In this document: positions 22,359 to 34,620 of the stretch, piece by piece
Layout of the letters: every line of letters begins with the position of its first letter
Numbering within the stretch: position 1 is the first letter of the stretch
Assembly (NCBI GenBank): GCA_003586115.2
Contig: QVOM02000025.1
Span: 42,390,522-42,454,521 of the forward strand
Length of the DNA stretch: 64,000 bases
Direction: 5' to 3'
From: Salvator merianae
Lineage: Eukaryota > Chordata > Lepidosauria > Squamata > Teiidae
Made by a program: the position numbers and the translations under genes
Notes under the pieces: generated by a model
The model's database searches: none
What the model saw: only the letters and a program-made list of their open reading frames with translations
What the model was told of the DNA's origin: nothing

Positions 22359-22798
22359 GGGCCTGTCCACACTTGCCTCCAGTAGACTGGACCAAGCATA
22401 CCAGACCCTGCTAGGACAGACAGCTCCTGGCATGGCAGCTTTGGAGCTGGCATGGAGGGGCTCTGAAATCTTCAAAGGCCTAGGGACTCACTGAGGCAGC
22501 ATGCTTTGTTGCACATGCACAGTGGGTTCCATGGTATACCAGACCACCAAGGTGTCCCATCCACACACCTCTGGAGTTGGATATACCATCCTAGTACACA
22601 AGTAAACCTCTTTAAAGAGATCTCCCGATAGACTGGCCAGCCTGCCATTTTGAGCCTCCTGGTCCAATCTATGCTCTGTCGTGTGCAGGTAGAACATACT
22701 AACAGGGGGCGGGACCTTTCTTAGACTGCACCAGCATGCAGAAGGGAAGCTCTTAATACACTTGCTAGTTCTGCCTACCAGCAACTGCAGAATTGCCC
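22359..22798. mobile_element. GGGCC-group MITE ('agcatgctttgttg' subfamily)
   Basis: It starts gggcctgtccacacttgcc and ends ...actgcagaattgccc. Internal blocks 'gcagcatgctttgttg', 'ccatggtataccagacca', 'agactggccagcctgccat' and 'ttagactgcaccagcatg' are shared in the same order with 24,639-25,049, so they are two copies of one family. The 3-bp flanks (agt and aat) are only similar. Confidence 0.75.
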
Positions 22799-24635
22799 AA
22801 TGAGCTTAGGTTTCACAACTACCAGGCACTTTTCTTTGATAGGTTCTACTCATCAGCTTCTGGAAACTCTGAGTCTTGGACAGAGATAACATAGTGAGGC
22901 CAGTAACTGTGGGGTGGGAAAAGGAAAAGACAGAAACGCAGAAACAAAAGTTTTCAAGATGAAGGTGGATTCTTCAGTTAGAAAAGAATTGAGCGAAAGT
23001 TCAAGTACGTCCAAAGTTACATAATCATAACAATAAAAAAAATCTTCCAATCCAGGTTCTTCTCTCTACAGTTAACCAGGCTCTCTTATTATTGTCATCT
23101 AGCAAATTTTGCTACTACAATAATTTCAGCCCTTTGTTTAGTAATTTCTGTTCAGCTATTCTTTCCCAGGATTTTTTATTTCTGGTCCAAGGAATACTTT
23201 TCTATTATCAAGAGATCTTCACCATTTCTGTCTTCCCTAATCCTGCTTATACGTCTTTATTTAAGGGTGCAATCAGGCAGGGCTTTTTAAAGTCATCCCT
23301 CTAAAGAAAAAGTGTCAAATCCCCAGATGCACAAAAAATGCCTTACAAATATGCAGCTGAGAACCTACCTTGTTTCTCTACACTGCAGCTTCTGTTCACT
23401 TCCAACTTAGGTGACAACCCCCCTGATTTCAAGTGTTACCTACTAACTGGCCACTGATCTTCTCATGGTGGGAAACCCCTGCCTCTTTGCTAATATAGCT
23501 TAACACCAGCCCGGCTTGAAGAAAGAGACATCTTTGGTGCTTTGAAATCTCAAATGATAAAAAAGTGACCCTTCCAATACTTCAAGACTGGGTAAGGCAA
23601 ATGCTGGCGAAAAAAAAAAAAAAGCAAAAAAAAAAAAATCCACCCAGAGAATGCCTCTTTATGCATGTCTGATCTCACCCTAAAATTTTACACCAATCAA
23701 ATCAAACTAAAATTTACTCAGTTTTTCAAAATATAACCAATCAGACAAAATTTATTTCTTTCCTCCAACAACAAACTGTCAATTCTTTTATTTACAAAGC
23801 AACTACAAGAACAGGAGCTATGAACTTTTGACCACTATTCAGACATAAGTAGTGAATGATAACATTGATTAAGTATAACTATTAGTAAAGTACAAACAGG
23901 AGGACTAGATCTCATTGCTTCATACTGCCTAAACCACCTCATAGAGCTTTATGATGAAAAAATGGAGGGAAGGAGCATGGTAAGTCATCTTGACGTCTTT
24001 GGAGGACAGTGGGGGTATAAATGTCATAAATAAAATCAGTGAACAAAGTAGATTTTCTTTTAAGCAAAACACTGATTTACTTTACATTTGTCCCTTGTAT
24101 AACACAGTTTTGCTCTTACATAGTCTGTAAAATGTGACTTCCTTCTTTTAATAGTATCCTGGAAACTTAGAATACCACAATTTGGTGTCTATGGGAAGAT
24201 TGACTTATACTGATAGACTGGACTTCTATTATTCTTTTAGTTTCTGGCTTTCCTTTGGCAGTCATAATTTACATAACATGGTTTTGTTATACAAAGTAAT
24301 GTATAGAAATCAAACTACAGTGCTATATAAGAGATGTCCCTTTAGTAGACATTTCTATGGGTTGCAAACTGTTCTAAGGTAGAATTTTGTTAAAGGCAAT
24401 GTATAGATTAAAATAATAGCAAATAAAGCATAAAACACAAAAGGCCTGATGAAATAAAAGAATTAACTGTTCTCCTAGAAAACTAATAGTCTTGATGAAT
24501 TGATCTGTAGAACCACAATAAAGGCAGCACTATTCCTAATAAATGTCATTTTTACATTTCAGAGTTTAATTCTAAACCTTTGGAAGGATCATATTTGAGA
24601 AAATTTTCCTTCACATACTGAAGGCTTAAGTCATT
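22799..24635. other. Intergenic stretch, no gene recognised
   Basis: No gene or assignable repeat. Two A-runs (about 23,610-23,636) lie in a low-complexity patch. The rest is AT-rich. Confidence 0.45.
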
Positions 24636-24638
24636 AAG

Positions 24639-25049
24639 GCCCTTCCCACCCTTCTGTTCTATTGTGACTTGCTCAAGTAGATTGGATTCCACAAGGATGG
24701 CTGGCTGCTGCTACGGAACAAGGCTGTCTGTTTTGGAATGGCTTGTTCCATTCCAGCCCCCATGCTGGCTCCAAGGTGCATAACAACTCAGAGCTCGCAA
24801 GCTATGCGGCATGCTTTGTTGTGCTGGTGCAATGGATCCTGTGATATACCAGACCACACGGTCTGGTATAGCACTGCCTTGTATGTCAGTAGACCGGACT
24901 AGCCTGCCATTTTTGACCTGATTTGGTTTATGTCTTGTCCGGTGCGGACAGAGTGTACTAGCAGGAGCTAGGGCCTCCTTTAGACTGCACCAGCATGCGG
25001 AAGGGAGGCTCCTAGTAAATTTGGTGCTCCTGTCTACCAGCAAATGCCC
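24639..25049. mobile_element. GGGCC-group MITE, 3-bp TSD TAA
   Basis: Ends ggcccttcccaccc and, reverse-complemented, gggcatttgctggtag. Both flanks are taa (24,636-24,638 and 25,050-25,052), the classic TWA target of PIF/Harbinger elements. Internal similarity to 22,359-22,798 is high. An open frame of 130 codons on the minus strand is incidental. Confidence 0.82.
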
Positions 25050-25479
25050 TAAATAAACTTGGACCTCTCTAAATCTTATCAATACAGTGACCAATTGGTC
25101 CAACTAAATTAGGATGCTTAACTTGTTGCTAGATGTTACTGAGCAACATCTCCTGGCATTCTACTTCCAGCATGGAGTGCTGGGGGTTACATGCTCATAG
25201 TTGCAGTTTAGGAACATCTGGAGAGCTAGAAGCTGAGCACCTCTAAAAATCACTGCAGTACTAGCTTGACTCCTTTGGACCTTGCTATATTTTTTCCTTC
25301 AAGAGACTAAGGAGATCCTATTTGTTGGATTTAGCACTTTAGCTATTGGTTTCTTTTTGAAGAAAAAGTGTTTTGTTTTGCTTAATGTAAAAAATGGAAT
25401 ATTCCTTGTTGTGTTTTTATACACAGCTAACAACCAAAATTTTCATCCAGGAAATGACAATTAATATTACCACATGCCA

Positions 25480-26620
25480 TAACTATTTTATTATCCTAAC
25501 GAAAGAAGCCTATTTTTATACTATGCAAGGATTAATTTGAACCGAGGCTCAGCCAAGGAATCCATTTTTAATGCCAACCCTTGGCCCTGGGACACATGAA
25601 ACATCAAGAAGAGACCCACTGAATGTTTTTCCTTCATCACCGAGGGAGGATAACCACAATAGCCCACATATTTAGACTTAGACATTTCCAGACAGGCTCA
25701 TGGCTCATTCACACTCCGTTTTAGAAAATAAACATCAGGCACCTCTTTCTCCTCCCCACCCTTTTAAAATTAACAGCACTTTGTCATGGATCTACACCCG
25801 GTAACTAGAAGAGTGCCATCACACATCCTGGAGAAGGACAATCTGAGAACTTCAGCTCTTAGGAGAGAATTCTGTTAAGCACTCGGTGCAAGAAAAATCT
25901 ATGAGCTACTTCATCTTGGCTGCATTGCCAAGGGCTGATTTGGGAGCCATGCATTTTTCCACACAACTGAGCCTCAGACTCAGCAGTTTAGCAAGATGCC
26001 TCTCTGGACTAAAGACATAAACCGATGCGAGAAGTCATCCTCTGCTTTTCCGAGCCAACCACAGACAATTCTAAACTTGATACACTGACTTGGAGAAGTC
26101 TGCCAAGGAGAGAATAGTGACACAGACGAATGGCTGGAATTGTCAAAGGAACACTGCCAACGCCCTCTCAGCTGACCATTCTTAAAGGGAAAACACATGT
26201 GTCTCCCTGGTGCCTGCCAGCACTCTCCTAACAGTCATTTATGGGCTTTGGCTCTTGATGGGAGCAATGCTAAAGAAATCTTACCTAAGAAGAAAGGGGC
26301 AAAGCACACAGTGCTTTACAAAGAGAAGAAGCACATTTCTGTCCAAAAGAAATATAGAAAGAGAGTCACCTTTTAGAACTGAATTTACAACCCGCAATCA
26401 GCTCTTTAAATTCAAGCCCAATTAATTTTGGTCTGTGGGAAATCACAGAGCAAAAGAGAACATCCACATTTTGTTTTGATGGGCCATGTGTGCCTATAAG
26501 TTCTATTGAGAGGTAAATTTTAATTACAGAGGCATAGGAGCACATTTTCCAGCTCAATCTCAAGTTTTGGTAATCTGATAACTGTTGTGCTTCCGTTTTT
26601 TTTTTCCTGTTTTGCACTTA
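25480..26620. other. Candidate conserved non-coding element / distal enhancer
   Basis: This kilobase contains no repeat signature that I recognise on either strand, in contrast to its surroundings, and shows non-repetitive, balanced-complexity sequence with homeodomain-type TAATTA/ATTAAT cores (for example aggattaattt near 25,530 and ccaattaatttt near 26,420). It encodes nothing convincing. Regulatory status is inference from the absence of repeats. It lies about 17 kb upstream of the ZNF827 promoter. Confidence 0.3.
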
Positions 26621-27496
26621 CTTCAAAATATATCCTCAGTTAGAAGCAAATCTCATTGAATCAAGTAAGATTTAATTCTGAATACACATAGAAACAACCT
26701 TAAACAACTACTTAACTGGCCCAAAAACAGCAAAAAGACTACTGTTAAAAAGTAGTTGTTATTCCTTTCTACCAATCAATTCCTTATAAACCTACCGCCC
26801 CCACCCCCACCCTAAATGAGAAAGAATACATGGGAAAGTAGCAGTGCATTGTGGGGGGGAATGTTAACTTCAGCCAGGCAGCTTAATTGGCTCCAGGTGG
26901 CTGATGAGCCAAAAACCAGGAGACTTGAATGCACCACAAATAAGAACTAGCTGTAGTGACATATAGTAAGAGGGGAGTACAGTCTACTTCCAGCATTTTA
27001 TGCAAGAAGGATGGGCTAGCACAAACTGTGGTGCTTTTTTTTTTATCTTCTTGCTGAAGAACAAAATGAGAAATAGCTCACAAGGTACACAGGGATAAGG
27101 CTGCCAACTTTTGACATACTGTTGTTGCAGTTTGTTGTGTTGACATGTGCAGTTCATAATAGCTCCACGTTATAAAATAGACTGAGCTGCTGGTACAGGC
27201 TAGGAAGGAAGGAAGGGCGATTAATTTGTTTTGTTTCATTTTGGTTTTTGATCATTCCACATTCATCAACTGTTGTGGAAGCACCATGCTGGTTTCTATC
27301 CACCTGGGATTTTAATAGTAAAGTAGAAGTCTGTGTAGTGATGGACCCTAAGAGAAATGTTCATCAGATTCTACAGCTGTCCAGCAACATAGCCGCTTTA
27401 CTATTTTCTACTTTTTGTTTAGATTCTTTTTGTCTTTGAAGTAATATGACATGCTGAACAAATTAGAAATAGTTAATTAACTAAAGAGAGGGAAAG
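26621..27496. other. Intergenic stretch, no gene recognised
   Basis: No gene. A weak trace of the 'tctcattgaatcaagtaag' type reptile repeat is present near 26,650-26,690. The rest is unassigned. Confidence 0.4.
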
Positions 27497-27572
27497 CTAT
27501 AGCTAAATGGCAGAGCTTCTGCTTGATGTGCAGAAGGTCTCAGGTTCAATCTTCAGTGAGTTCCTAGAGGGC
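27497..27572 (+). repeat. tRNA-derived SINE head (box A and box B visible)
   Basis: The block 'gctatagctaaatggcagagc', 'ttctgcttgatgtgcagaagg', 'tctcaggttcaatcttcag' keeps the tRNA-like A box (tagctaaatgg) and B box (ggttcaatc). It fits the head of a reptile SINE of the 'tagctcagtggcagagcatctg' type. The body and tail are missing, so it is a truncated pseudo-tRNA and not a functional tRNA gene. Confidence 0.7.
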
Positions 27573-27621
27573 AACCTTTGTATGGTTTCAAAGAAAAATG
27601 TAGTTATCTGTGTAGTGACTA

Positions 27622-28798
27622 GGGGCACAGACTGACATTGTAAATTTAATCCGTATTGGAAGAGTATGAGCACTGAATTCATCTTCTGATCGTTCCCACA
27701 TTTGCATTTTAACACGGACTCAATTCGTACTTGCTCGTTCTTACACTGATGTTTCCCGTGCTTGGCACGGGGAAACCATATCTTTCCTGCCTCCAGCCCT
27801 TGCCGAATTCCCCTCCCTCTGCAGTCAGTGATTGGCTGCAGTCCCAACATTCAAACCTTGACTTCACAGGGGTGGGCAAGTCAAGCTCTCCTATGTCCCC
27901 ACTGCTGCCTCAGAACATGGATTCATTTGGCGGCATTACCAGTCATTCGCGATTTGCTCTTTGTCTCCCTCCAGGCAGTATCTACAAAAGCAGAACTTTT
28001 ATACCACACCTACCCCAAAATTAAGCTTATTAAAGAGCAGATGACGATTTCTGCTCCATTGCAATTGCACTTTTAAGTGCACAATTTAAGAGTAGTGCAA
28101 AAGCAGGGAGAGGTCTGTGAAGAGGGGTAAATGTGGGGGGGGGATGTGGGGGGCCTCTATTATGGTGATAGTGTAGTTAATGGCCAGCAAATGAACTCTG
28201 CCTCACCTCCCCCCGAGACATCCACAGCAGCATGTGTCCCACTATGCAGCTGTGTGCTACCAATGGCAAAACTGATACTGAATGGGTTCTTTGTTGGGGC
28301 AAGAGGACTGCACCCCCAAACAGTTGCACTCTGTTCTTTGGTTTAATCAGCAGACTTTAATTTCTTCCTGGCAGTGTCAAATGGGTGATAAAGGAAGAGA
28401 AAGGACCACAGTTCAGCAAAGTAAAATGGAGGACATTTTTTTTTCCTCCTGGCAGTGGGGGAAGGGGGGATAATGGAGGCAGAAAGAACTACTGTGATTC
28501 CTGCCTACCCACAAAGTCTGTCATTGGATTGCAAGAAATGGGAAGCCCTTCCTCTGCACGCCCCCCCCCCCAAAAAAGTACGGTCCCTCCCAAATAGTCT
28601 CCTTCCACATTGTCACATCGCAAAGTAAAGCGGGCTAGCGATCTAAAACAGCTTGAGAACTCATTAAATGTGAACTCAAAGTAGTCCAGATTTCACCAAT
28701 TTAGTCCAGAAAAACTACGGAAAGGCAAGACCATGTCAGGCCAGCGGGAACTGAAGACAGACTGTAAACTGATTAAATGCCATGTTGGAATGCAGCCC
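27622..28798 (+). mobile_element. ~1.2-kb TIR element, copy 2 (full length)
   Basis: The left end (ggggcacagactgacattg, then taaatttaatccgta) pairs with the reverse-complemented right end (gggctgcattccaacatgg, then catttaatcagttta), and the match resumes at 'tcttctgatcgttccc' against 'tcttcagttcccgc', giving an imperfect inverted repeat of about 70 bp. The inside matches 1-868 in reverse. Open frames of 97-104 codons exist but show no transposase motif. GGG-starting ends resemble the PIF-like MITEs nearby; no clean target duplication is seen. Confidence 0.72.
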
Positions 28799-29942
28799 AG
28801 GAGTCAAGCTTGATTCAAGGGTGCTTTGCCATATTAAGAATTAAAACCAAACCAAAATCACTAGAATTATCCCATAAAGGGATATTGGCCATGAGTTTCA
28901 TATGCAACTGGGGCTGATTATTGACCCTATAAGCAATCAGTTATATGAGTTTTAAGCTGCCATTCTGTGTTCTTAGAAAAGAGCATGCTACAATGAGCTC
29001 ATTAGGATTTACTCTCAAGTAAACATGGATTGACTGGGCTTATAATCTGAGTTTCAAATGACTTTCTGTGATTTACAAATGAGGCAATGCAGATTTTAAG
29101 TTTAAGGTGGAAGGTAAAAGAGAAGCAAAGCATTTGTACCTTTGATAGCTATACAAAAGAGGAATTTTGGTAGATATAAATTTGTATGATGTGTTGCATC
29201 TATTGAGATTCCTTCTTCCATACAAAAATTGAAGGCACCAAAATTTTGGCCTCTTTTTCAGCTGACCATCCTGTGCAATAAGTTACGTGCCACTGGTAGT
29301 TTTTATTAGTCCTCATCTTATAGCTCAGCTAAATCTCACGGTGGAGTAGGTCAGGCAGCCAACTTCGTTTGTGTTGGTTCTGCTACTAAAAAATGTATTT
29401 TATGTAGCTCTACCCCACATAATGGCCTTTGTCATTTACTTTTCTTTAATGATAAGTTTATTGGGCTCCACCTATGGATCTCCAGTGGAAGATGGTGTGA
29501 CATTCTGATTATCCAAGTTGCTCCCAGTCCCATGGACCTAGTGTTAGGATTGTACTATTACAAATAATAATTTTATAAACGTCGATGGTCACGCTATAGC
29601 CTGATCCAGCAGGGCTTCTCTTGCATTCTTATATTCTTAACTTCTGATGACATTGCCTCAGGAGGCCTAATTCTATATCACCCAAGCCTGTATCATGTTG
29701 TGCTGTACTTTGGGGTCTGCTTTTGTTGGTTTAGGTTTTTAATGCTGTCATTATTTAAAACTGAGTCTGCTTTCTACTTTGTTATTCACCTTGGACCATT
29801 TGGTGAGGAGCACATCATACATGCAGTAAGGAACCATAGTTATAACTGTAATGCAGAAGTTAATAAAACAGAATAGTTTTGTCACTACAGTAGTACAGGC
29901 ACCAAGAAAACACATTATCTGGGACATTCTCGTCTCTGAATC
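28799..29942. other. Intergenic stretch with minor repeat debris
   Basis: No gene. It holds a decayed 'ggatttactctcaagtaaac' repeat near 28,985-29,045 and a SINE tail at 29,590-29,641. The rest is unassigned AT-rich sequence. Confidence 0.45.
29590..29641 (+). repeat. Reptile SINE tail ('cctgatccagcagggct...ttcttat')
   Basis: The block 'tatagcctgatccagcagggcttctcttg' then 'cattcttatattctta' matches the 3' end of a widespread reptile SINE whose tail repeats ttcttatgttcttat. Only the tail is present. Confidence 0.6.
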
Positions 29943-29945
29943 TTA

Positions 29946-30414
29946 GGGCCTTTTGGCATAGTGCAGGCTATCCCATGCTGTTCTGGCCCAAGCCAGGCCC
30001 ATGATGGTCAAGGCTACTCCTAGGACACACTAAGTGGACAGCCCATCTTGGCCCTGCTTTAGCTGGGAACAAAGATTCCCAACCAGGGCCGTTTTGGCTG
30101 GACACTGCTTCCAGGGTGCAGCAAAATGGTGCGGGGTGTGGTGTACTGGACATGGATTATCTGCACATGGACTGCTGATCTGGTATACTAGCTAGGACAC
30201 TGTATGGACTGCTTGCAAGCCATCCATGGCTGGAACACACTACAGTGCCATTTTCATGCCATAGTCCACTCTAATGCCTTGTCCTGTGGACGAATCAGTC
30301 TACTGGGGTGCATGATCTCTTGGTAGTTTGATCCATAATGCAGACGAAGTGTTCCAGGTGTCCCTTGGGCCAGTGTCTCTTAGGCCGGTCTACCAGCTTA
30401 GTGCAGACAGAGCC
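29946..30414. mobile_element. GGGCC-group MITE, 3-bp TSD TTA
   Basis: Left end gggccttttggcatagtgcagg, right end reverse-complemented ggctctgtctgcactaag. Both flanks are tta (29,943-29,945 and 30,415-30,417), the canonical PIF/Harbinger TWA target. The 469-bp inside is non-coding and only loosely similar to the other members. Confidence 0.82.
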
Positions 30415-31978
30415 TTAGGATCCAGCTTCAACAAGGTAAACCAAAACGTCCTTGTATTCTGATGGAAGCTTGATTACAAATAGGACAAGTGCACTTTTTC
30501 CCTAACACACACATCTTGAACCCGCAATAAGGTGCCCTGCCCCTTATTACCCTGCCTCTCTAAGTGACTGGTGCCTTTGAAATGTCAATTCAAGCTTTTC
30601 TTACTTTCTTTCTTTTGTCCTTCTTTCCTTCTGACAATTAGGAAAACAAGTATCATTCCCTGTCTTGGATGACTTGATCGCATGCCAGGTCATATGTTGC
30701 AGAGCTCCTGCACAAAAGCAGAGCCCACAACCATGTGTTGGGCTTGGGACAAGTAGAAAAATAAATTTGAATTTGCTATATGAATGGGTTATTTGATTTG
30801 TAATGCAAAAATGTATATTGATGTTCTTCAACAAGAAACACAAACTATATATCCTGTGATAGAATAGATTACACAGGAGGCAAAATCAGGGGAGAGGAGA
30901 ATGTACTGACATACAGGAATGAGAGACAGAAAGGGGTGGATATTTTTAGTCACGTATATCCAGGGCCAAATCAAGAAATCTGCCCAGAAGATGACATGTT
31001 TGAGTATTTGTTTCGTTATTACTGTTGTACTGTGCAATGACCGATCAGTCCATTGGAAAACAAGTTTAGAAATTCCTTCTAATCACAATATAACTGGTGT
31101 GTAGATAGGCCCTTAAAAGTTAGAGTACCCATTTCAGTGCCTGGACCTCAAATAGCTACTTGGACATACTCAACTTCAAGGACATGCCAATAAGCAATTC
31201 CCTGTTTCTTGTTTGCTGAGTCAGTAGTCTGGAGCTAGACTCTGATCTGTAAATTGAACATTTCTGCACAATAGGCTATAAACTTTACAGTGATTGAATA
31301 AGAAACATATAATTTAAACAACTGTTCCAATCTTCTGTATGAACCCAAGTTGCAATCATTTTGTGATAGCTCTTCCAGTAGGCAAATTTTTCATCACTGG
31401 GGCAAGGACAAGACTAAAGTAGCACAGTCACCCAAGTAAAAACTTTATAATCAAATGATCTTATTGTTTAGTTGATTAATAAGTTGACTGAATCTGCATA
31501 AATTGGAGTGTGAAGGAGGAAAACAGTTATTAAAATACTTCATTTCCAAATAAATTGAAAATGTATGAAAACATGCAGTCTTAGGAAGAACATTACATTT
31601 CATGGGTGGAATTTTAGTTCTGCTATTTTATTATGCTATCGGACACCTGCAGATTTTATCAGTAAGTATGTATTTTTTTAAAAATCTGCTGACTTATTAA
31701 TTGGTGAAGGGAATATTCTCTGTGTCGGTATGCAATTTTATGTTCTTTTTAAAATGCTCTGTTAATAACAAAATCCTAATTTTTAGATTTGCAAACTATG
31801 GCATGCTAGGATCTTTCTCCTCCTCTCTGCCAGAGCACCATAGTCAGGGAGCAAACACATGATGGTGCCAACTCATGATGGATATTCTGTAGAAGTGCCA
31901 CCTGGAATCTCTATCAAGATGTATAACCAGCAGCAGGAACCCACAGCATCCAAGTACATTTGGGCTAGGGCTACTGCA
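30415..31978. other. Intergenic stretch, no gene recognised
   Basis: No gene or assignable repeat. A pyrimidine-rich patch lies near 30,598-30,632. Confidence 0.45.
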
Positions 31979-31984
31979 TTGCTC

Positions 31985-32505
31985 TGCTGGCAGACTTTGT
32001 GCATGCTAAATAGTGGCAGCATCCAGACAGGCTGTAAAACCAGTAGTATCCTGGGGTTATGTCGGGATTGCCAGACTTGTTCATGGCAATACCAACATAG
32101 CCACAGGATATAGGGACTATATCCTGTCGTCTCACTACAGTGGGAAAAAGAACTCTCCACTGCTTTTCCCCACTATAGCGATATTAACTTACTTGTCTGG
32201 ATGCTGCTCCCAGGAGTCGCCATCTTGGACATGGCCACTGTGCACGTGTCAGGCCTGAAAATGGCAGCTGTGCATGCTTAGAAGTAGCAGTCGCCCACTT
32301 CCAGGTATTTCAGCCTTCGAAATATCCAGATGTATGCAGCACGCCAATGGTGGGAGCATAGCGTCCAGGCAGGTAAATCCTTTTGCTCGCTCCCTGCTGT
32401 TGCCCAGCCATCTGGGCAACAAGCAATTATTCTGGAATATAGGTTTATTCCAGAATATTGCTAAATTGTGTGATTTTTGGTTGTCATCTGGAAACAGCCA
32501 GCATG
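31985..32505. repeat. Hairpin-bearing repeat family, copy 1
   Basis: It shares ordered blocks with 39,930-40,305: 'ctgctcccaggagtcgccatc', 'cacttccaggtatttc', 'gaaatatccagatgta', and 'gggcaacaagcaattattctgg'. It contains two short hairpins: a perfect 11-bp stem at 32,103-32,113 with 32,117-32,127, and a 16-bp stem with two mismatches at 32,135-32,150 with 32,163-32,178. The ends (ggcagcatccagac and gttgtcatctgg) are weakly inverted. Class is unknown; a non-autonomous DNA transposon is likely. Confidence 0.55.
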
Positions 32506-32639
32506 TATTTCCAGGATAATTGTATATATGTGTCTATTTATTACTAATGTGATGGTGACAGCAACAGGTTTCAGAAATGACAGCAGTTAATAGAACTGCT
32601 CACTACTCAAAAAGTTAGGATTCTATTACTGTTTGATTA

Positions 32640-32712
32640 AACATTTTAAAGTTGCAACCCTGTGTGCATCTTCTAAGGTGTAACCCCTATTGAACACAGT
32701 GAATCTTACTCA
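32640..32712. repeat. Short decayed reptilian repeat ('ttgcaaccctgtg')
   Basis: The blocks 'gttgcaaccctgtgtgcat', 'gtaacccctattgaacacag' and 'gaatcttactcatatgtac' follow the layout of the common reptile palindromic repeat (gcaatcctatgcat ... cccattgaattcaatgg ... cttactc). It is mutated and short. Confidence 0.45.
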
Positions 32713-34143
32713 TATGTACATATGTATGACATTTTGCTGCACAACAATCAAGCGGTGAAAACCAAGGAAAAACTAATTGTCTTTCTTCTTCTGCCTTTTT
32801 TGAAAAAAACATTATTACTATTAAGCCAATAACAACAATGGCTCCATCTACTGGGACAGAGCACCTGGCAAAGATCTCCTGTCTGCTGCACAACTCTAAT
32901 TTTCTTCTTCTTTCTTCTATGGTCCTACAGATTTTTACAGAATCTATGACTTCTATGGCATCTTTGACAGTTACTTCTAACCAAACTCCCTGAAGGGTTT
33001 CAGATAGCTAAGAGGAAACTAGTGTGTTGTAAATGAGTACCAACAGTATCAGCATTAATTTATTGTAGAAATCTGTGGGGAGTAAAAGGGAGAATGATGT
33101 TACCGAAAGCAGACGTCTGGATGGACAAGCTTCTCCTGAACTATACAGAATCTCTTTTTTTAAATGAAATCTCCCTCAGGATCTTGAAATAATAGACCAG
33201 GGCCAGCTTCTGCATCATACTCATTGCTTTAAAGAGGGCTTTGTTCAGAGAAAAGCAATCAACATTTGTGCCGACTGGCAAAGTGAGAAACAGTATGTGT
33301 GTCTTGACAACACATGAAGCTTCCAAATGCCCCAAGAAAAAGAAAAAGCAATTCTTCTGAAGCTGCTAGAAATAAGTTTGAAGGTGGTTTTAAAATGAGA
33401 CTTCAAATGACTGTGTGGTCTTTAGGAGCATTCTGAAGCCATCCTGAGATTGAGAAATCCTTACTCACAGTATAATCCCAGTTTTGGGGAAGTGACAACA
33501 TTCACTTCTAGGAAGCAATAGCATTCTTCTTCCCAAAAAGCTGCCTGGCGGATCTTTTGGCCCTATTTACCAGGCATTCGATGTGTGCAGTGCAGCAATG
33601 TGGCTGTTCCTCTTGAGCTGGGGAGGAAAGATAGTTAAAATGGAAAGGGAGCAGGGGAGATGTCGCACAATGTCACTTCCTATTCCCCCACCTCATTCTT
33701 GTCCTCCCTCCCTATATTTCGTCCAGTTAGCAAGGCTGGCTGAAGAGGCGAACTAAAAGGATCACTGGTGGAGTCCTAAGGCTCTGCGGTACCAAAGAGT
33801 TGGGTCTCAGTGCTAAGGGTTTCTTGATCATGCAAAACACATGGGTCATGGAGGTTGCCCTGCATTTACTATCACACCTTGTGCTGCCCCCATCTGTCCC
33901 TTCTTTGCCCATAGGCCACTCTCATGCTACTTCCTGGGTAGACTTCAGGCTGCTTCGGCCACACTTCCTGGCTCCTACTTCATGCTTTGTTTGGATCCTG
34001 ATGCCTGAATCCATAGAGCTGGCCCTGCCACACAGAGTAAGTGTGGCTGCCTGAAGATTCTTGAACTGGTGCAGTTCAGTGGAAATTATACCTTTTCAGC
34101 AAAGATGCCTTTTCAGTGCCTCCATATAGATATAACCCAAGTT
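32713..34143. other. Intergenic stretch, no gene recognised
   Basis: No gene. A 64-codon minus frame at 33,141-33,335 and an 84-codon plus frame at 33,800-34,054 have no motif. No repeat family could be assigned. Confidence 0.4.
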
Positions 34144-34312
34144 CAGCATTTATTGATTCATGGCATTTATATCCTGCCTTTTCTTCAAAGAACCCAAAGC
34201 CAAGGACACCTTTTCTCCTCTTCTTCATTTGATCCCCATGACAATCCTGTGAGTTAAGTTAGGCTGAGAGATTGTTACCAGCCCAAAGTCATCCAGTGAG
34301 CTATATGAATAT
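34144..34312 (-). repeat. Squamate tRNA-related SINE, 3' part, minus
   Basis: Reverse-complemented, it reads 'gctcactggatgactttggg', 'ctggtaacaatctctcagcc', 'taacttaactcacaggattg', 'tcatggggatcaaatgaag', 'aaggcaggatataaatgcc', in the same order as the SINE at 50,655-50,862. The head is missing, which is typical of 5' truncation. Confidence 0.75.
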
Positions 34313-34620
34313 AGACTTGGTAATAAAGCAACATATAGGGCTGATTTCAGGTTTGAGGGATGATATGTTCTTTGGGTAGACTTCCTCCTACATCGAACAG
34401 CCTTCTCTAGTAGTTGGCAGCATACTGTGATCACTGTTTTAATTTCCCACAAGGCAGTACCAATCCTGTGGCACCACTGAAAATTTAAAGTAGTGACTAC
34501 TTCCCTGGGAATCCTGGAAGGGCACCGTTCTGATCTCCCATCATGAACCCAAAAGATGTTATGTTGCAAAAGCTCCTGTACTCTACTGTCCAATGCCAAG
34601 TGAAGTTTGGTGTGGGGAAT

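Noticed and set aside
27497..27572. tRNA gene
   Set aside because: A and B box matches are present, but the flanking sequence cannot form an acceptor stem or cloverleaf; it is a SINE head.
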